64,000 bases of DNA from Geothrix sp. 21YS21S-2. Its GTDB lineage: Bacteria; Acidobacteriota; Holophagae; Holophagales; Holophagaceae. The position numbers and the translations under genes are program-made. The notes below the pieces were generated by a model that searched no databases, was not told the origin of the DNA, and was given only the letters and a program-made list of their open reading frames with translations. The DNA lies in the NCBI RefSeq assembly GCF_030846775.1, contig NZ_CP132910.1, positions 4,467,001 through 4,531,000 on the forward strand. The letters are read 5' to 3'. Of this stretch, positions 43,507 through 52,068 are shown piece after piece; position 1 is the stretch's first letter, and each line of letters begins with the position of its first letter.

Positions 43507-43535
43507 CCCCACGTTCACGCGTGGGGCTTTTTTTT
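43507..43535 (+). terminator. Intrinsic terminator/attenuator before asnB
   Basis: CCCCACG (43507-43513) and CGTGGGG (43520-43526) form a perfect 7-bp stem with a 6-nt loop, followed by C and eight T residues (43528-43535). It ends 21 nt before asnB. It would terminate ilvA read-through as well as the leader transcript. Confidence 0.9.
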
Positions 43536-43556
43536 ATCTCCCCGAAAGGACCTCCC

Positions 43557-45245
43557 ATGTGCGGCATCCTGGCCATTCTCGACATCGACCCGACCCGTTC
43601 CAATTCCGGCGAGCTCCGCAGGCAGGCCCTCTCCATGGCCCGGAAGCTCAGACACCGGGGGCCCGACTGGAGCGGCATCTACAGCGACGACCACGCCATC
43701 CTCGCCCATGAGCGGCTCTCCATCGTGGACGTGGAGCACGGCGCCCAGCCCCTGGTGGACACGCTCACCGGCAACCTCCTCACGGTCAACGGGGAGATCT
43801 ACAACCACAAGGACCTCCAGAGGGGGCTCCGGGAGCGCCACGACTTCCAGACGAAGTCCGACTGCGAGGTGATCCTCTACCTCTACGACGAGGAATCCCC
43901 GAAGAAGTTCCTCAACGCCATGAACGGGATCTTCGCGTTCGTGCTCTACGATCCCCGCAACGGCAGCTACCTCATCGCCCGGGACCCCATCGGCGTCGTG
44001 CCCCTCTACCTGGGCTGGGACCGCCAGGAGAACCTCTACGTGGCCTCCGAACTCAAGGCCCTGACGGGCCACTGCGAGCGCATCCAGGAGTTCCCGGCGG
44101 GGTGCTTCTACCAGGGGCACGAGAAGGAGAAGGGGTTCCAGCGGTACTACGAGCCGAAGTGGGCGGAGCCCGGCTTCGTCCCGTCCAGGCCCTACGACGC
44201 CCTGGCGCTGCGCAAGGCCCTCACCGACGCCGTGCACCGGCAGCTCATGTGCGACGTGCCCTACGGCCTCCTCATCTCGGGCGGCGTGGACTCCTCCATC
44301 ATCGCGGCCATCGCCGCGCGCTACCGGGAGAACCGGGTCGAGGAGGACGACCGCGGCCCGGCCTGGTGGCCCCGCATCCACTCCTTCGCGGTGGGCCTCA
44401 AGGACGCCCCGGACCTGGCGCCCGCGCGCAAGGTCGCCGAGCACATCGGCGCCATCCACCACGAGATCCACTTCACCATCCAGGAGGGCATCGACGCGCT
44501 GTCGGACGTCGTCTACCACCTGGAGACCTTCGACATCACCACCATCCGGGCCTCCACCCCCATGTTCCTCATGATGCGGAAGATCCGCGCCATGGGCATC
44601 AAGATGGTCCTGAGCGGGGAGGGCGCCGACGAGATCTTCGGGGGCTACCTCTACTTCCACAAGGCCCCCTCGGGGCCCGCCCTGCACGAGGAGACGGTGA
44701 ACAAGCTCTCGAAGCTCCACCTCTACGACTGCCTCCGGGCCAACAAGTCCGCCGCCGCCTGGAGCGTGGAGGCCCGGGTCCCCTTCCTGGACCGGGAGTT
44801 CCTGGACGTGGCCATGAACCTCGACCCCTCCCTCAAGATCCCCCGCAACACCCCCCGCAACATCGAGAAGCACCTCCTGCGCGAGGCCTTCGACGGCTGG
44901 CTCCCCGACGAGGTGCTGTGGCGCCAGAAGGAGCAGTTCTCCGACGGGGTGGGCTACGGCTGGATCAACGCCCTCAAGGCCCATGCCGAGGCCGAGATCA
45001 CCGACGGCATGATGCGCGGGGCCGGGGAGCGCTTCCCCGTGAAGACACCGCTCACCAAGGAGGCCTACCTCTACCGCCAGCTCTTCGAGTCCCACTTCCC
45101 CATGGCCACCGCCGTGAACTGCGTGCCCTTCGAGGCCAGCGTGGCCTGCTCCACAGCGGCGGCCCTGGCGTGGGACCCCTCGTTCAAGGACCGGGCCGAC
45201 CCGTCGGGGCGGGCCGTGGCGGGGGTGCACGACAAGGCCTATTAA
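43557..45245 (+). CDS. asnB: Asparagine synthetase B (glutamine-hydrolysing)
   Basis: 562 residues. MCGILAILD gives the N-terminal nucleophile Cys after Met removal. The glutaminase domain follows (HRGPDWSG, SIVDVEHGAQPLV, NGEIYNHKDL). The synthetase PP-loop is LISGGVDSSIIAAIAA (near residue 240), with VLSGEGADEIFGGY later. Length and sequence are those of E. coli AsnB rather than the longer Bacillus types. The ATG at 43557 was chosen because Cys must follow the initiator Met. Start is preceded by AAAGGA. Confidence 0.96.
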   Translation: MCGILAILDIDPTRSNSGELRRQALSMARKLRHRGPDWSGIYSDDHAILAHERLSIVDVEHGAQPLVDTLTGNLLTVNGEIYNHKDLQRGLRERHDFQTKSDCEVILYLYDEESPKKFLNAMNGIFAFVLYDPRNGSYLIARDPIGVVPLYLGWDRQENLYVASELKALTGHCERIQEFPAGCFYQGHEKEKGFQRYYEPKWAEPGFVPSRPYDALALRKALTDAVHRQLMCDVPYGLLISGGVDSSIIAAIAARYRENRVEEDDRGPAWWPRIHSFAVGLKDAPDLAPARKVAEHIGAIHHEIHFTIQEGIDALSDVVYHLETFDITTIRASTPMFLMMRKIRAMGIKMVLSGEGADEIFGGYLYFHKAPSGPALHEETVNKLSKLHLYDCLRANKSAAAWSVEARVPFLDREFLDVAMNLDPSLKIPRNTPRNIEKHLLREAFDGWLPDEVLWRQKEQFSDGVGYGWINALKAHAEAEITDGMMRGAGERFPVKTPLTKEAYLYRQLFESHFPMATAVNCVPFEASVACSTAAALAWDPSFKDRADPSGRAVAGVHDKAY

Positions 45246-45256
45246 GGAGGGAGGCG

Positions 45257-45286
45257 ATGGCACAAGGAGCCGCCCTGGGCATCTAA
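45257..45286 (+). other. Nine-codon ORF with strong ribosome binding site
   Basis: Directly after the asnB stop, AAGGAGG is followed by ATG at 45257 and the peptide MAQGAALGI, then TAA. The ribosome site is among the best in the window, yet the ORF is tiny. It may be a remnant of a downstream gene, or a second short upstream ORF for the following unit. No evidence of expression. Confidence 0.25.
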
Positions 45287-45310
45287 TCAGAGCCCGGTGC
45301 CAAGGACTGC

Positions 45311-45331
45311 CTGCACGCTTTTTGCGTGCGG
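45311..45331. other. Hairpin between asnB and chemoreceptor gene
   Basis: CTGCACGC (45311-45318) pairs with GCGTGCGG (45324-45331), allowing one G-U pair, around a loop of five T residues. No T-run follows. It may mark the asnB transcript end. Confidence 0.35.
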
Positions 45332-45377
45332 GCGTGGCGTGGGTCTGTACCTGAAGGCGCCTCGGGAGGGCTGAGCC

Positions 45378-47042
45378 ATGGAATGGTATAAATCATTGAA
45401 ACTGGCTACACAGCTGATGCTCGCCTTTTCGTTGGTCGCTCTGGTTTCCGTCACGGTGGGCCTCCTGGGCATGTCCAACACCGGCAAGGTGGACGGGATG
45501 ATGAAGGACATGTTCGACAACAACCTCATGTCCCTGAAATACGTGGGCGAAGCGCGAAGCTCCTTCATCATGTTCGCCCGGGTGGCGAACATCTATTTCG
45601 TCGCGCCGGACGCGGAACGGCGGCGGGAGGCGAGGGCCTCCATGGAGAAGGCCCGGAAGGAGCTGTTCGACATGGTGGCCAAGGAAAGGGCCACCCGGAT
45701 GGTGCCCGAGGAGGTGGCCCTCTGGAGCGCCTTTGACGCGGCCTGGCCGGCGTACGAGGACGGGGTGGGGCGCTACCTCGCCATGGTCGATTCCGGCAGG
45801 CTCGAGGACGCGCGGCAGTACCTTTTCGCGGAGGTCCGGCCCAAGACCCATGCCCTGGACGCCGCCCTGACCCGGATCCAGGACCTCAACATCCGGGATG
45901 CGGAAAGCACCCACCAGCAGAGCGCCGCGGTGGTCTCCAGCCTCCGGATCCAGACCGGCCTGATCGTCCTGGCGGGTTTCGCGGCCGCGTTGGGCATCGG
46001 GTTCCTCGTGGCCCGGCACATCAAGAAGCAAGTGGGCGGGGAACCGGCAGACGCCGCGGCCATTGCCCGGCGGGTCGCCATCGGGGATCTGACCATGGAG
46101 GTGGCGACCGTACCCGGGGATGGGGACAGCATGATGGCCTCCATCCGGGACATGGTGAAGAAGCTTTCGGAGGTCGTGGCCCGGATCCAGGAAGCCTCCG
46201 CGTCCATGGTGGGGGCCTCGGACCAGCTGAGCGCCACCGCGCAGTCGCTGAGCCAGGGAGCCAGCGAACAGGCCTCCAGCGTGGAGGAAACCAGCTCGTC
46301 CTTGGAGCAGACCAGCGCCTCCATGGAGGAAATGAGCGCCTCCATTTCCCAGAACAATGAAAACGCCAAGGTGACCGGGGATATCGCCATCCGGACCTCC
46401 CGGGAAACGGTCGAAGGGGGCCAGGCCGTCCAGGAGACCGTTGGGGCCATGAAACTCATCGCCAAGAAGATCGCCATCATCGACGACATCGCCTACCAGA
46501 CGAACCTGCTGGCCTTGAACGCGGCCATCGAGGCGGGCCGCGCGGGTGAGCACGGCAAGGGCTTCGCGGTGGTGGCGGCGGAGGTGCGCAAGCTGGCGGA
46601 GCGCAGCCAGGAGGCCGCCGCGGAGATCGGCGAACTGGCCTCCGGGAGCGTGGTCCTGGCGGAGCGGGCCGGAGCCCTCCTGGCGACCATCGTGCCGTCC
46701 ATCCAGAAGACCTCCGACCTGGTGCTGGAGATCGCCGCCGCCTCGTCGGAACAGAACACGGGGGTCGTCCAGATCAACGGCGCCATAACCCAGATCAGCC
46801 AGGCCATCGGTCAGATCAGTACGGCCGTGGCGCAGAATGCCGCGGCCTCCGAGGAGCTGGCGTCCACCTCCGAGGAGGTGAACGCCCAGGCCCTGGAAAT
46901 GCAGTCGACCATCGCCTTCTTCCATCTCGAGGACGCCCCGCGGCCCCGGAAGGCCCCGGTGCGCACCCCGCCTCCGCCCAGGAACGCCCACGTAGCGCCT
47001 CGCCTCCCCCTCAAGGAGGATCCGGAATTCGCCAAGTTCTGA
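45378..47042 (+). CDS. Methyl-accepting chemotaxis protein
   Basis: 554 residues. TM1 is at about residues 10-30, followed by a four-helix-bundle periplasmic sensor (~35-190, with no cysteine or PAS motif), then TM2 around [20 protein letters not shown] and a HAMP region ([13 protein letters not shown]). The signalling hairpin tip is [20 protein letters not shown] with [20 protein letters not shown], the conserved CheA/CheW contact. There is no C-terminal NWETF tether for CheR/CheB. Ligand unknown. No che genes are adjacent, so it joins a pathway encoded elsewhere. Confidence 0.93.
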   Translation: MEWYKSLKLATQLMLAFSLVALVSVTVGLLGMSNTGKVDGMMKDMFDNNLMSLKYVGEARSSFIMFARVANIYFVAPDAERRREARASMEKARKELFDMVAKERATRMVPEEVALWSAFDAAWPAYEDGVGRYLAMVDSGRLEDARQYLFAEVRPKTHALDAALTRIQDLNIRDAESTHQQSAAVVSSLRIQTGLIVLAGFAAALGIGFLVARHIKKQVGGEPADAAAIARRVAIGDLTMEVATVPGDGDSMMASIRDMVKKLSEVVARIQEASASMVGASDQLSATAQSLSQGASEQASSVEETSSSLEQTSASMEEMSASISQNNENAKVTGDIAIRTSRETVEGGQAVQETVGAMKLIAKKIAIIDDIAYQTNLLALNAAIEAGRAGEHGKGFAVVAAEVRKLAERSQEAAAEIGELASGSVVLAERAGALLATIVPSIQKTSDLVLEIAAASSEQNTGVVQINGAITQISQAIGQISTAVAQNAAASEELASTSEEVNAQALEMQSTIAFFHLEDAPRPRKAPVRTPPPPRNAHVAPRLPLKEDPEFAKF

Positions 47043-47204
47043 GCGGACGGTCCCCGCATTCCGGAAGGGCGGGCATTCACCGGCGCAGGATCGACGCCCG
47101 GCGGCGAATGCCTTCGATCCGGCGGCAGGTCTGAACGGCGGCGGGCCTGGCCCGTCTATCCTCAGGAAGCTGGATCTTGACCCGCCTGCTCCTTGGAATC
47201 CGCC

Positions 47205-48413
47205 ATGAGACCTGCCGTCCTTCTGGGAATCCCCGTCGCCTTCGCCCTGGCGGGCTGCGCCGCCTGGGTGGCCATCAGGCCCAAGCCCCAGGCGCAGTGG
47301 CGGTTCGCCAAGGTGGAAGTGGGGGACGTGAGCCGGAAGGTGACGGCCACGGGTACCGTGAACGCCCTGACCCAGGTGTCCGTGGGCACCCAGGTGTCGG
47401 GCGTGGTGACCAGCCTCTACGCGGACTTCAACAGCATCGTGAAGAAGGGCCAGGTCGTGGCCCGCATCGACGCCACCGTGAACGAGACCCTGGTGGCCGA
47501 CGCCCTGGCGAGCCTGCGCAAGGCGAAGTCCGCCTGCGTCCTGGCGAAGGACGACCTGGAGCGGAACAGGCGCCTGGCCGCGGAGAAGCTCCTGTCCACC
47601 GCCGACCTGGACGCCAAGGTCAACGCCTATGAGACCGCCCTGGGCAACCTGGAGTCCGCCCAGGCCTCGGTGCGCAAGGCGCGCATCAACCTCGCCTACT
47701 GCACCATCACGGCGCCGGTGGACGGGGTGGTGGTGTCCCGCGTGGTGGACGTGGGGCAGACGGTGGCGGCCAGCTTCAGCACGCCCAGCCTCTTCTCCAT
47801 CGCCAACGACCTCTCCCGCATGAAGGTGACCGCGGCCATCGACGAGGCCGACATCGGGTCGATCCGGACGGGGCAGGAGGCGACCTTCACCGTGGACAGC
47901 TACCCGGGCATGGCCTTCCGGGGCTCCGTGAGCGAAGTGCAGCTCAACCCCACGGTATCGAGCAACGTGGTCACCTACTCCGTGGTGATGGAGGTGGCCA
48001 ACGTGCCCCGCCCCGCCGCCGCGGGACAGACCTCGAAGGCCTCCGCCACGGCGCGCTACGCCCCCGCCGGAAGCCCCGTCTACCGCGGCGAGATGGCGCT
48101 ATTCCCGGGCATGACGGCCAACGTGTCCATCCTCACCGCGGACCGCAGGAACGTGCTGCGGGTGCCCAACGCGGCCCTGCGCTTCAATCCGGGAGGGCAG
48201 CCCGCGCCCAGGGGAGACAAGGTCTGGGTGCTGGAGAACGGCGCCCCCAGGGCGATCCCCGTGAAGGTCGGCACCAGCGGCAGCCAGTTCTCCGAAGTGT
48301 CCGGGGAGGGCGTCCGGGAGGGGCTGACGATCCTCGCCGGCACCGAGACCGCCGCCGCCACGCCCGCCAAGGCCTCGCCCCTGGGCGGCCCGGGCGGCCC
48401 TCCTCCCCGCTGA
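47205..48413 (+). CDS. MacA-like periplasmic adaptor (HlyD/RND-MFP family)
   Basis: 402 residues. The N-terminal anchor is hydrophobic and contains LAGCAAW, a possible lipobox. The barrel-lipoyl-hairpin layout follows: GTVNALTQVSVGTQVSG, SIVKKGQVVARID, a coiled-coil hairpin (~residues 90-150), and the second lipoyl half INLAYCTITAPVDGVVVSR. It links an inner-membrane ABC permease to an outer-membrane channel. ATG 47205 is preferred over TTG 47193. The MacB-like permease starts 7 nt downstream. Confidence 0.88.
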   Translation: MRPAVLLGIPVAFALAGCAAWVAIRPKPQAQWRFAKVEVGDVSRKVTATGTVNALTQVSVGTQVSGVVTSLYADFNSIVKKGQVVARIDATVNETLVADALASLRKAKSACVLAKDDLERNRRLAAEKLLSTADLDAKVNAYETALGNLESAQASVRKARINLAYCTITAPVDGVVVSRVVDVGQTVAASFSTPSLFSIANDLSRMKVTAAIDEADIGSIRTGQEATFTVDSYPGMAFRGSVSEVQLNPTVSSNVVTYSVVMEVANVPRPAAAGQTSKASATARYAPAGSPVYRGEMALFPGMTANVSILTADRRNVLRVPNAALRFNPGGQPAPRGDKVWVLENGAPRAIPVKVGTSGSQFSEVSGEGVREGLTILAGTETAAATPAKASPLGGPGGPPPR

Positions 48414-48420
48414 GGCCGTC

Positions 48421-49647
48421 ATGGACATCCGCGAGCTCTTCCGCCTGGCCCTGGCATCCCTCACCCGCAACCTTTCCCGGGCCATCCTCACCATGCTGGG
48501 GATCATCATCGGCGTGGGGTCCGTCATCGTGATGATCGGCATCGGCACGGGCTCCAAGGAGGCCACCCTGGCCGTCATCCAGAACATGGGATCCAACACG
48601 CTCATCATCTTCAACGGCGGGAGTTCCGCCAACAGCCGCATGGGGCCCATGGCCGCGGGGGGCGTGGAGGTGCTCCGGGAGGAGGACGCCGCCCTCATCG
48701 AGCAGGAGCTCTGCGCCACCAGCGTGGTGGCCGCCACCCCGCAGGTGAGGACCTCCCAGGCCGCGGTCTTCCAGAGCTTCAACTACCTCACCAGCATCCA
48801 GGGCGCAGGGGAAGGCTTCGCGCGCATCCAGGGCTGGACGGTCCGGGACGGCCGGGTCTTCACGAAGGGCGAGGTGAAGAGCCAGGCCAAGGTGTGCGTG
48901 GTGGGCACCACCGTCGTCAAGAACCTCTTCCCCGGCGGGGAGGATCCCATCGGCCAGGTCATCCGCATCGGCAAGCTCCCCTTCGAGATCGTCGGCCTCC
49001 TGGAGTCCAAGGGCGCCGGCATGATGGGGGACCAGGACGACGTCATCGTCGCACCCTATTCCACCGTGATGCACAAACTCATGGGCCGGGACCGGATCTC
49101 CAACCTCCTGGTGAGCGCGCAGGAGGGCCGGGCCCAGCTCGCCGAGAACGAGATCAGGGCCCTGCTCCGGCAGCGCCTGCGCGTGGCCGAGAAGGACGAG
49201 TCCCCCTTCACGATCCGCAAGCAGGACGACCTGGTGAAGATGATGAGCCAGCAGGCCGATGTGCTGACCCTCTTCCTGGCCCTGGCGGCCGCCATCTCCC
49301 TGGTGGTGGGCGGCATCGGCATCTCCAACATCATGCTGGTGTCGGTCACCGAGCGCACCCGGGAGATCGGCGTCCGGCGCGCCATCGGGGCCCTGCGGCG
49401 CACGATCCTGCTGCAGTTCCTCACGGAGGCCGTGGTGATGTCCATCCTGGGCGGGGCCATCGGCATCGCCCTGGCCGGCGCGACCCTCTGGATCCTGCGC
49501 AGCGCGACCACGACCCCCGCGGTGATGGAGACCTGGGCCGTGGCGCTGGGCCTGGGCTTCAGCGGGACGGTGGGGGTGCTGGCGGGATTTCTCCCGGCGC
49601 TGAAGGCCTCACGGCTGGATGTGATCGATGCGCTGAGGTACGAATAG
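48421..49647 (+). CDS. MacB/FtsX-type ABC transporter permease
   Basis: 408 residues. TM1 is LTMLGIIIGVGSVIVMIGIG, followed by a large periplasmic MacB_PCD domain (~45-240) and three C-terminal TM helices including LVVGGIGISNIMLVSVTERTR and EIGVRRAIGALR, the coupling region. It lacks the ATPase domain that in E. coli MacB is fused at the N-terminus, and no ATPase gene is adjacent. The ATPase must be supplied from elsewhere, or the transporter is incomplete. Probable export of peptides, lipoproteins or drugs. Confidence 0.9.
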   Translation: MDIRELFRLALASLTRNLSRAILTMLGIIIGVGSVIVMIGIGTGSKEATLAVIQNMGSNTLIIFNGGSSANSRMGPMAAGGVEVLREEDAALIEQELCATSVVAATPQVRTSQAAVFQSFNYLTSIQGAGEGFARIQGWTVRDGRVFTKGEVKSQAKVCVVGTTVVKNLFPGGEDPIGQVIRIGKLPFEIVGLLESKGAGMMGDQDDVIVAPYSTVMHKLMGRDRISNLLVSAQEGRAQLAENEIRALLRQRLRVAEKDESPFTIRKQDDLVKMMSQQADVLTLFLALAAAISLVVGGIGISNIMLVSVTERTREIGVRRAIGALRRTILLQFLTEAVVMSILGGAIGIALAGATLWILRSATTTPAVMETWAVALGLGFSGTVGVLAGFLPALKASRLDVIDALRYE

Positions 49648-49893
49648 CTAACGCCTGATCTCCTTCAGCGCCCCCGCCAGCGCGTCCAGGGCCTCCGGCG
49701 GCGCGTCGGGCTCCGGCTTCAGGGCCTTCCTCGCGATGCCCGGCAAGGCCTCCAAGCCTCTCAGGAAAGCCCTGCAGGCCCAGCACAGGGCCAGATGGAC
49801 GGCGATGCCCAGGCGCTGGGTGAAGGGAAGGGATCCTTCCCGGTACTCGGTGGCCAGGGTCTGGACCTCGCGGCAGGTGGGCATGAGCTTCAC
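49648..49893 (-). CDS. Zinc-finger (zf-HC2-like) anti-sigma-type protein
   Basis: About 81 residues. The N-terminal Cys in MPTCREVQ and the HLALCWACRAFL motif (HxxxCxxC) match the ZAS/zf-HC2 zinc finger of anti-sigma factors. There is no transmembrane segment, so it would be a soluble, possibly redox- or metal-sensitive, anti-sigma factor. The GTG at 49893 overlaps the sigma gene stop (GTGA). Last gene of the RiPP operon; its partner is the sigma factor just upstream. Confidence 0.75.
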   Translation of the reverse strand: MKLMPTCREVQTLATEYREGSLPFTQRLGIAVHLALCWACRAFLRGLEALPGIARKALKPEPDAPPEALDALAGALKEIRR

Positions 49894-50498
49894 GGGCGGC
49901 CTCCCTGGACGAAGGTTCGAAGGCGGGACTGGACCAGGACGCGGGCGCGGTGCAGGCGCTGGCGCACCGCGGCGGGTTCCAGCCCGAGGTGGCGGGCGAT
50001 GTCGGAGGTCTCCCAGTCCTCGAGGTCCTTGAGGACGAAGACGTCCCGGTGGCCGTCGGGGAGGTCGTCCAGGGCGGCCAGGAGGCATTCGCGGAGCTCC
50101 CGCTTCTCCACCAGGCCGTGGGCCTCGGCCTCCACGTGCCACTCCGGGCCGTGCCGCTCCTGGTGGTGGCCGTCCCGGTCGAAAGGACCCAGGCCGGGGA
50201 AGTCGGCGGGTTCGGGGTTCCGGCTCCGGGTGCGGCGGTGCATGAGGGCGGAATTGATGCACACCTTGTAGGCCCAGCTGGAGAATCGGCTGCGGCCCTC
50301 GAAGCCGGGCAGGTCCCGGAAGATGCCGATGAGCGCGTCCTGCAGGGCGTCCTGGGTGTCCGAGACGTTGCCCAGGATGCGGTTGATGCCGTTGTGGAAG
50401 AGGCTCAGGTGGGGCCGCACGAGGTCGCCGAAGGCGTCCGAATCGCCCTGGGAGGCCAGTCGGATGAGCTGCGCTTCGGTCGGGGGAGTCCCTGTCAT
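49890..50498 (-). CDS. ECF-type RNA polymerase sigma factor
   Basis: 202 residues. Region 2 reads DALQDALIGIFRDLPGFEGRS and FSSWAYKVCINSALMHRR. Region 4 is LLAALDDLPDGHRDVFVLKD with DIARHLGLEPAAVRQRLHRA as helix-turn-helix. The linker between them is unusually histidine-rich (GHHQERHGPEWH), which could bind metal. The ATG at 50498 overlaps the upstream hvfC-like gene by 4 nt. Placement inside a HvfABC operon parallels the sigma-F controlled DUF692 genes of Caulobacter, so it likely drives this operon under metal stress. Confidence 0.9.
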   Translation of the reverse strand: MTGTPPTEAQLIRLASQGDSDAFGDLVRPHLSLFHNGINRILGNVSDTQDALQDALIGIFRDLPGFEGRSRFSSWAYKVCINSALMHRRTRSRNPEPADFPGLGPFDRDGHHQERHGPEWHVEAEAHGLVEKRELRECLLAALDDLPDGHRDVFVLKDLEDWETSDIARHLGLEPAAVRQRLHRARVLVQSRLRTFVQGGRP

Positions 50499-51226
50499 CG
50501 TCCCGCTAGGGTAAACCCCGCGATGGCGCCCGTCTCGCGCAAATCCTCCAGGAACGCCACGGAAGGCCCGGTGTCCGCGATGCCCAGCTCCTCGAGCACC
50601 TCCCCCAGGGGCCGGGAGGCGCCCTCCGTGAGCAGGTAGGCCGTGGCCGGGGTCAGTTCCAGGGTCTCGAAGAGGCCCTCGCGGTCGCGATAGGCGAGGA
50701 GGTGGACGGTTCCCGGCTCCGGGCGGGGAGCCGCCTCCGAGGCGAGGTGCACGGCGTGGGCGTACGACACCAGCCGCGTGGCTGCATCCAGCACCACCCG
50801 GGACCCGGGTCCGGGCGAGGGGGCGAGGCCCTCCGGGGCGGGCAGGTCCTCGAAGCGGTACACGAGGGTCTCCAGGAGCTCCCAGTGGACGAGCTCCTGC
50901 AGGAAGGGCCAGCGGTCCAGGCCCCAGCCGGTGCGCGCCAGCCAGCCCAGGAAGGCCGGCGCGATGTCCCGGTGGTGCTGGCTGGGGACGCAGCGGGCCT
51001 CGAGGAAGGCGTCCACGCAGGGTGTCCATGCGTGCTCCTCCTCGAGCAGGGCCAGGGTGACGGGGAACATGGTCTCCAGGGGGTCCACCAGGCTCGGCCG
51101 GGCCAGGTCCCGGTAGGCCAGGAGCCCCTCCCGCAGGCCGTCGAAGGGCTCGCCGGAGGGGGGGACGGCGTCCAGCACGAGGGCCGCCAGGGAACGCTGG
51201 AGGTGCAGGGTCCGGGACTCAGGCAT
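50495..51226 (-). CDS. hvfC: HvfC-like DUF2063 protein
   Basis: 243 residues. The N-terminal DUF2063 domain has LHLQRSLAALVLD, YRDLARPSLVDPLETMFPVT and AWTPCVDAFLEARCVPS. The C-terminal half is the winged partner-binding domain (LTPATAYLLTEGASRPLGEV). In HvfB/HvfC and MbnB/MbnC pairs this protein recruits the precursor to the DUF692 iron enzyme. It overlaps hvfB by 8 nt and the sigma gene by 4 nt. Family identification is firm; partner role is by analogy. Confidence 0.85.
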   Translation of the reverse strand: MPESRTLHLQRSLAALVLDAVPPSGEPFDGLREGLLAYRDLARPSLVDPLETMFPVTLALLEEEHAWTPCVDAFLEARCVPSQHHRDIAPAFLGWLARTGWGLDRWPFLQELVHWELLETLVYRFEDLPAPEGLAPSPGPGSRVVLDAATRLVSYAHAVHLASEAAPRPEPGTVHLLAYRDREGLFETLELTPATAYLLTEGASRPLGEVLEELGIADTGPSVAFLEDLRETGAIAGFTLAGR

Positions 51227-52061
51227 GGACCGGCCCCAGGGCCTCGTCGTAGACGGCCTGGAGCGCCTCGCGCTCCGCCAGGAGCTCGGCCAGCTCCGGG
51301 ATGTGGCTGTCCCGTTCCAGCAGCACGGGGACCCGCCTGCCGATGCGCTGGAGGGTCCAGCGCATGAGCTCGGCCACCGGCCCGATGACCGGGGCGCCGT
51401 GGGTGTCCACCGTCAGGTCCCCGATCTTCCGGTGCCCGGCGATGTGCATCTGGACCACCCGGTGCAGGGGCATGGAGGCCAGCCATTCCCGGGGGTCGAA
51501 CCCGAAGTTCAGGGCGTTGACGTAGACGTTGTTGATGTCCAGGAGCCAGCCCGCGTCAGCGCCTTCCAGCACCTCGGCGATGAACTGGGCCTCGTCCATC
51601 TCCCCCCGGCCCAGGGGGGCGTAGTAGGTGATGTTCTCGAGGATCAGGGGCACCGGCAGGCGCGCCTGCAGGTCCCGGGCCCGGCGGATGGTGTGCCGCG
51701 CCGCCTCCCGGGTGAAGGGCAGGGGGAGCAGGTCGTGAAGGCAGCTGCCGTCAACGCTGGTGAAACACAGGTGCTCGGAATGCCAGGGGGTGCCGGTCCG
51801 CGTCAGGAACTTGCCCAGTTCCAACAGGTAGTCCTTGTCCCAGGTATCGAAGCCCCCCAGGGAGATCGCGAGGCCGTGGGTGAGGACCGCGTCCCGTTCC
51901 AGCACCGCCATGGCCCACCGGTGGTGGCGGCCCCCTTCCCCGATGAGGTTCTCGGGGCAGGTCTCCCAGAACGGGACCCCCAGCCCCGGATCCCGGGCCA
52001 CGGCCTCCATGTGGGGACGCCGCAGGCCCAGGCCGATGCCGGTGAAGGGGGTCGGCTCCAT
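51219..52061 (-). CDS. hvfB: HvfB-like DUF692 (MNIO) iron oxidative enzyme
   Basis: 280 residues, TIM-barrel DUF692. Conserved metal-ligand segments are seen: GIGLGLRRPHME, FWETCPENLIG, PWHSEHLCFTS, ILENITYY, WLLDINNVYVNALNFG, MHIAGHRKIGDLTVDTHG and LERDSHIPEL. Multinuclear non-heme iron enzymes of this family turn precursor cysteines into oxazolone/thioamide or thiooxazole groups. The ATG at 52061 is the first credible start and lies 7 nt after the precursor gene. It presumably modifies the five cysteines of the adjacent HvfA-like peptide. Confidence 0.92.
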   Translation of the reverse strand: MEPTPFTGIGLGLRRPHMEAVARDPGLGVPFWETCPENLIGEGGRHHRWAMAVLERDAVLTHGLAISLGGFDTWDKDYLLELGKFLTRTGTPWHSEHLCFTSVDGSCLHDLLPLPFTREAARHTIRRARDLQARLPVPLILENITYYAPLGRGEMDEAQFIAEVLEGADAGWLLDINNVYVNALNFGFDPREWLASMPLHRVVQMHIAGHRKIGDLTVDTHGAPVIGPVAELMRWTLQRIGRRVPVLLERDSHIPELAELLAEREALQAVYDEALGPVHA

Positions 52062-52068
52062 GGCGGGC

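Noticed and set aside
45287-45377. Cyclic di-GMP (GEMM) riboswitch before the chemoreceptor gene
   Set aside because: The leader has a stem-loop, but the conserved GEMM segments could not be found, so it was not called.
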